A stretch of DNA of 33,061 bases. It comes from Caviibacter abscessus (GTDB lineage: Bacteria > Fusobacteriota > Fusobacteriia > Fusobacteriales > Leptotrichiaceae). Position numbers and translations under genes: made by a program. The DNA lies in contig NZ_LOQG01000002.1 in the NCBI RefSeq assembly GCF_001517835.1, positions 1 to 33,061 on the forward strand, given 5' to 3'. Under the pieces are notes generated by a model, which searched no databases, was not told where the DNA came from, and saw nothing but the letters and a program-made list of their open reading frames with translations. Shown piece by piece: positions 31,910 to 33,061 of this stretch (position 1 is the stretch's first letter; each line of letters starts with the position of its first letter).

Positions 31910-33004
31910 CTAAAACAATTTCAAATAGTCCATTTTATCTTTATTAAAATTTGTCATAGTAAGACCAACTAAACGTATATCATCTATTTTATCAATTTCA
32001 TTTAATATTTCCAGTGCTAAACTATATATATTTATGTTTTCATCTAATGGATTATCATATGTTTTAGATTTTGTGATTGTTTTAAAATTTGTATATTTTA
32101 TTTTCACAACTAATGTCTTAGGATACAGTTTATATTTCAATATTTTATTATGCAATATATCTGAAATTTCTTTAATATCTTCTAAAATTTCTATTTCTCC
32201 GGCTGCATATTGATAATACGTTTTTTCCTTACCTATTGATGTTTTCTCGTATCTATTTTCAAAACTTTCATATATATACGAAGATTTTCCTCTTATTAAA
32301 TCATAAATTTCATTTCCTCTATTTACACCTAATATTTCAATAAGTTCATTTTTAGATTTATCTAATAAATCGTTAGTTGTATAAATATTTAATCTAGCAA
32401 GTAACTCAATAGTTTTTTTTCCTATTCCAGGAAAAATGCTTAATTTTTTATTAGAAATATACTCAATAAACTCATCAATCGTATCAAAAACATACATACC
32501 GTTTGGTTTATTTATCTCAGTTGCCATTTTTGCCATAACTTTTGTTTCACCAACACCTGCCGATAAATTTAATCCAAATTTTTCTTTTATAATCTTCTTA
32601 AATGAAAGAATAAAACAAATTATCTCATTTTTCATTTCTTTATTTGTATTTAAATGTTTCTTACTAAATCTTTCATATAATACATCAGATATATCAATAA
32701 ATCCTTCATCACAAGAAATAAAAGTAGATTTTGGAAAATATTTTTTTATATATCCCTGTATTTTATGTCCCTCTTCAAAATAATAATGAGTTCTTGAATT
32801 AACAACAATTAATTTAGGACATAATTTTTTAGCATCAGATATAAGCATAGTAGATTTTATCCCATATTTTCTAGCCTCATAACTACAAGTTGTAACAATA
32901 CTCCTACCTATAGCTATTGGCTTATTTCTTAAATTTTCATTATCTCTTTGTTCTATAGATGCAAAAAAAGCGTCCATATCATAATGCAACCAATATTTTC
33001 TCAC
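31910..33004 (-). CDS. dinB: DNA polymerase IV (Y-family)
   Basis: 364 residues, error-prone translesion polymerase. DMDAFFASIEQRDN (9-22) gives the first metal-binding Asp, CSYEARKYGIKSTM binds the incoming nucleotide, and SCDEGFIDIS near 97 supplies the catalytic Asp-Glu (usual form S-DEAYLD). LSAGVGETKVMAKMA and FPGIGKKTIELLARLNIYT (helix-hairpin-helix) follow, then the little-finger domain. It ends MDYLKLF, resembling a sliding-clamp-binding QL-LF motif. GTG start: the alternative upstream ATG is followed at once by TGA. AAGGT lies rather far (about 12 bp) upstream. No recognisable LexA box in the 57 bp available. Confidence 0.93.
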   Translation of the reverse strand: MRKYWLHYDMDAFFASIEQRDNENLRNKPIAIGRSIVTTCSYEARKYGIKSTMLISDAKKLCPKLIVVNSRTHYYFEEGHKIQGYIKKYFPKSTFISCDEGFIDISDVLYERFSKKHLNTNKEMKNEIICFILSFKKIIKEKFGLNLSAGVGETKVMAKMATEINKPNGMYVFDTIDEFIEYISNKKLSIFPGIGKKTIELLARLNIYTTNDLLDKSKNELIEILGVNRGNEIYDLIRGKSSYIYESFENRYEKTSIGKEKTYYQYAAGEIEILEDIKEISDILHNKILKYKLYPKTLVVKIKYTNFKTITKSKTYDNPLDENINIYSLALEILNEIDKIDDIRLVGLTMTNFNKDKMDYLKLF

Positions 33005-33061
33005 AATATTTTCACATACCTTTATAAAATAAAAAAACTATAAAAAAAATGGCGTCCTCGG

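Noticed and set aside
33040-33061. GC-rich end of the window (GGCGTCCTCGG)
   Set aside because: Too little sequence to interpret; it may begin another gene or RNA outside the window.

Overview
The window is very AT-rich and looks like chromosome from a diderm, low-GC bacterium of the phylum Fusobacteriota, most likely the Leptotrichiaceae (Sneathia, Streptobacillus and relatives). Supporting signs are Gram-positive-like promoters and Shine-Dalgarno sites with frequent TTG/GTG starts, combined with outer-membrane features: signal-peptide beta-barrel proteins, a Lol-type lipoprotein export ABC transporter, and a DNPR-type (diaminopimelate-type) MurE. The taxonomic call is an inference from gene content and composition.

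Layout. (1) 1-5.6 kb is a graveyard: the tail of tuf, a 5' stub of rpsJ fused to a 3' stub of a YlmH-like S4 protein, one intact small lipoprotein gene, an IS end, a decayed IS30-family transposase, an intact outer-membrane protein gene, and a second copy of that gene split by a dead group II intron. (2) 5.6-9 kb is a minus-strand operon: prolyl aminopeptidase, TPR protein, DUF4037 nucleotidyltransferase-like protein and DUF4125 protein. A divergent galactokinase-family gene follows. (3) 10.4-22.1 kb is core chromosome on the minus strand: potD, murE, nhaC, the infC-rpmI-rplT operon with a leader attenuator and an AUU start, dps, hpf, lolD, a LolC/E permease, a PH-like membrane protein, an FtsB/DivIC-like gene, nrdR, a ptsN-like gene, recO, a LolA-like gene and mreC. 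Divergent rplS follows. (4) 22.6-26.5 kb is a decayed island bounded by two copies of the rplS 3' end plus terminator. It holds four 11-bp repeats, a small membrane protein, a frameshifted IS1182-family element, a GC-richer structured segment, a broken TraD-like mobilisation gene, a calcium-loop protein and a candidate type I toxin-antitoxin module. (5) 26.5-28.5 kb holds small membrane-protein genes and fragments, including a TM2-domain gene with an 11-base poly-G tract inside its promoter spacer. (6) 28.5-33 kb holds an outer-membrane protein gene, the metNIQ methionine importer operon preceded by a leader-peptide attenuator rich in Met codons, and dinB.

The two most striking observations were made by reading non-coding DNA. 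Upstream of metN an 11-residue leader peptide (MKFAITLMMHM) is followed by four RNA segments that pair 1:2, 2:3 and 3:4, the last competing with a terminator; this is a complete trp-style attenuator logic for methionine. At 25.9-26.2 kb a small RNA gene lies in tandem upstream of a 23-residue hydrophobic peptide gene, and 15 consecutive bases of the RNA are perfectly complementary to the start-codon region of the peptide mRNA.
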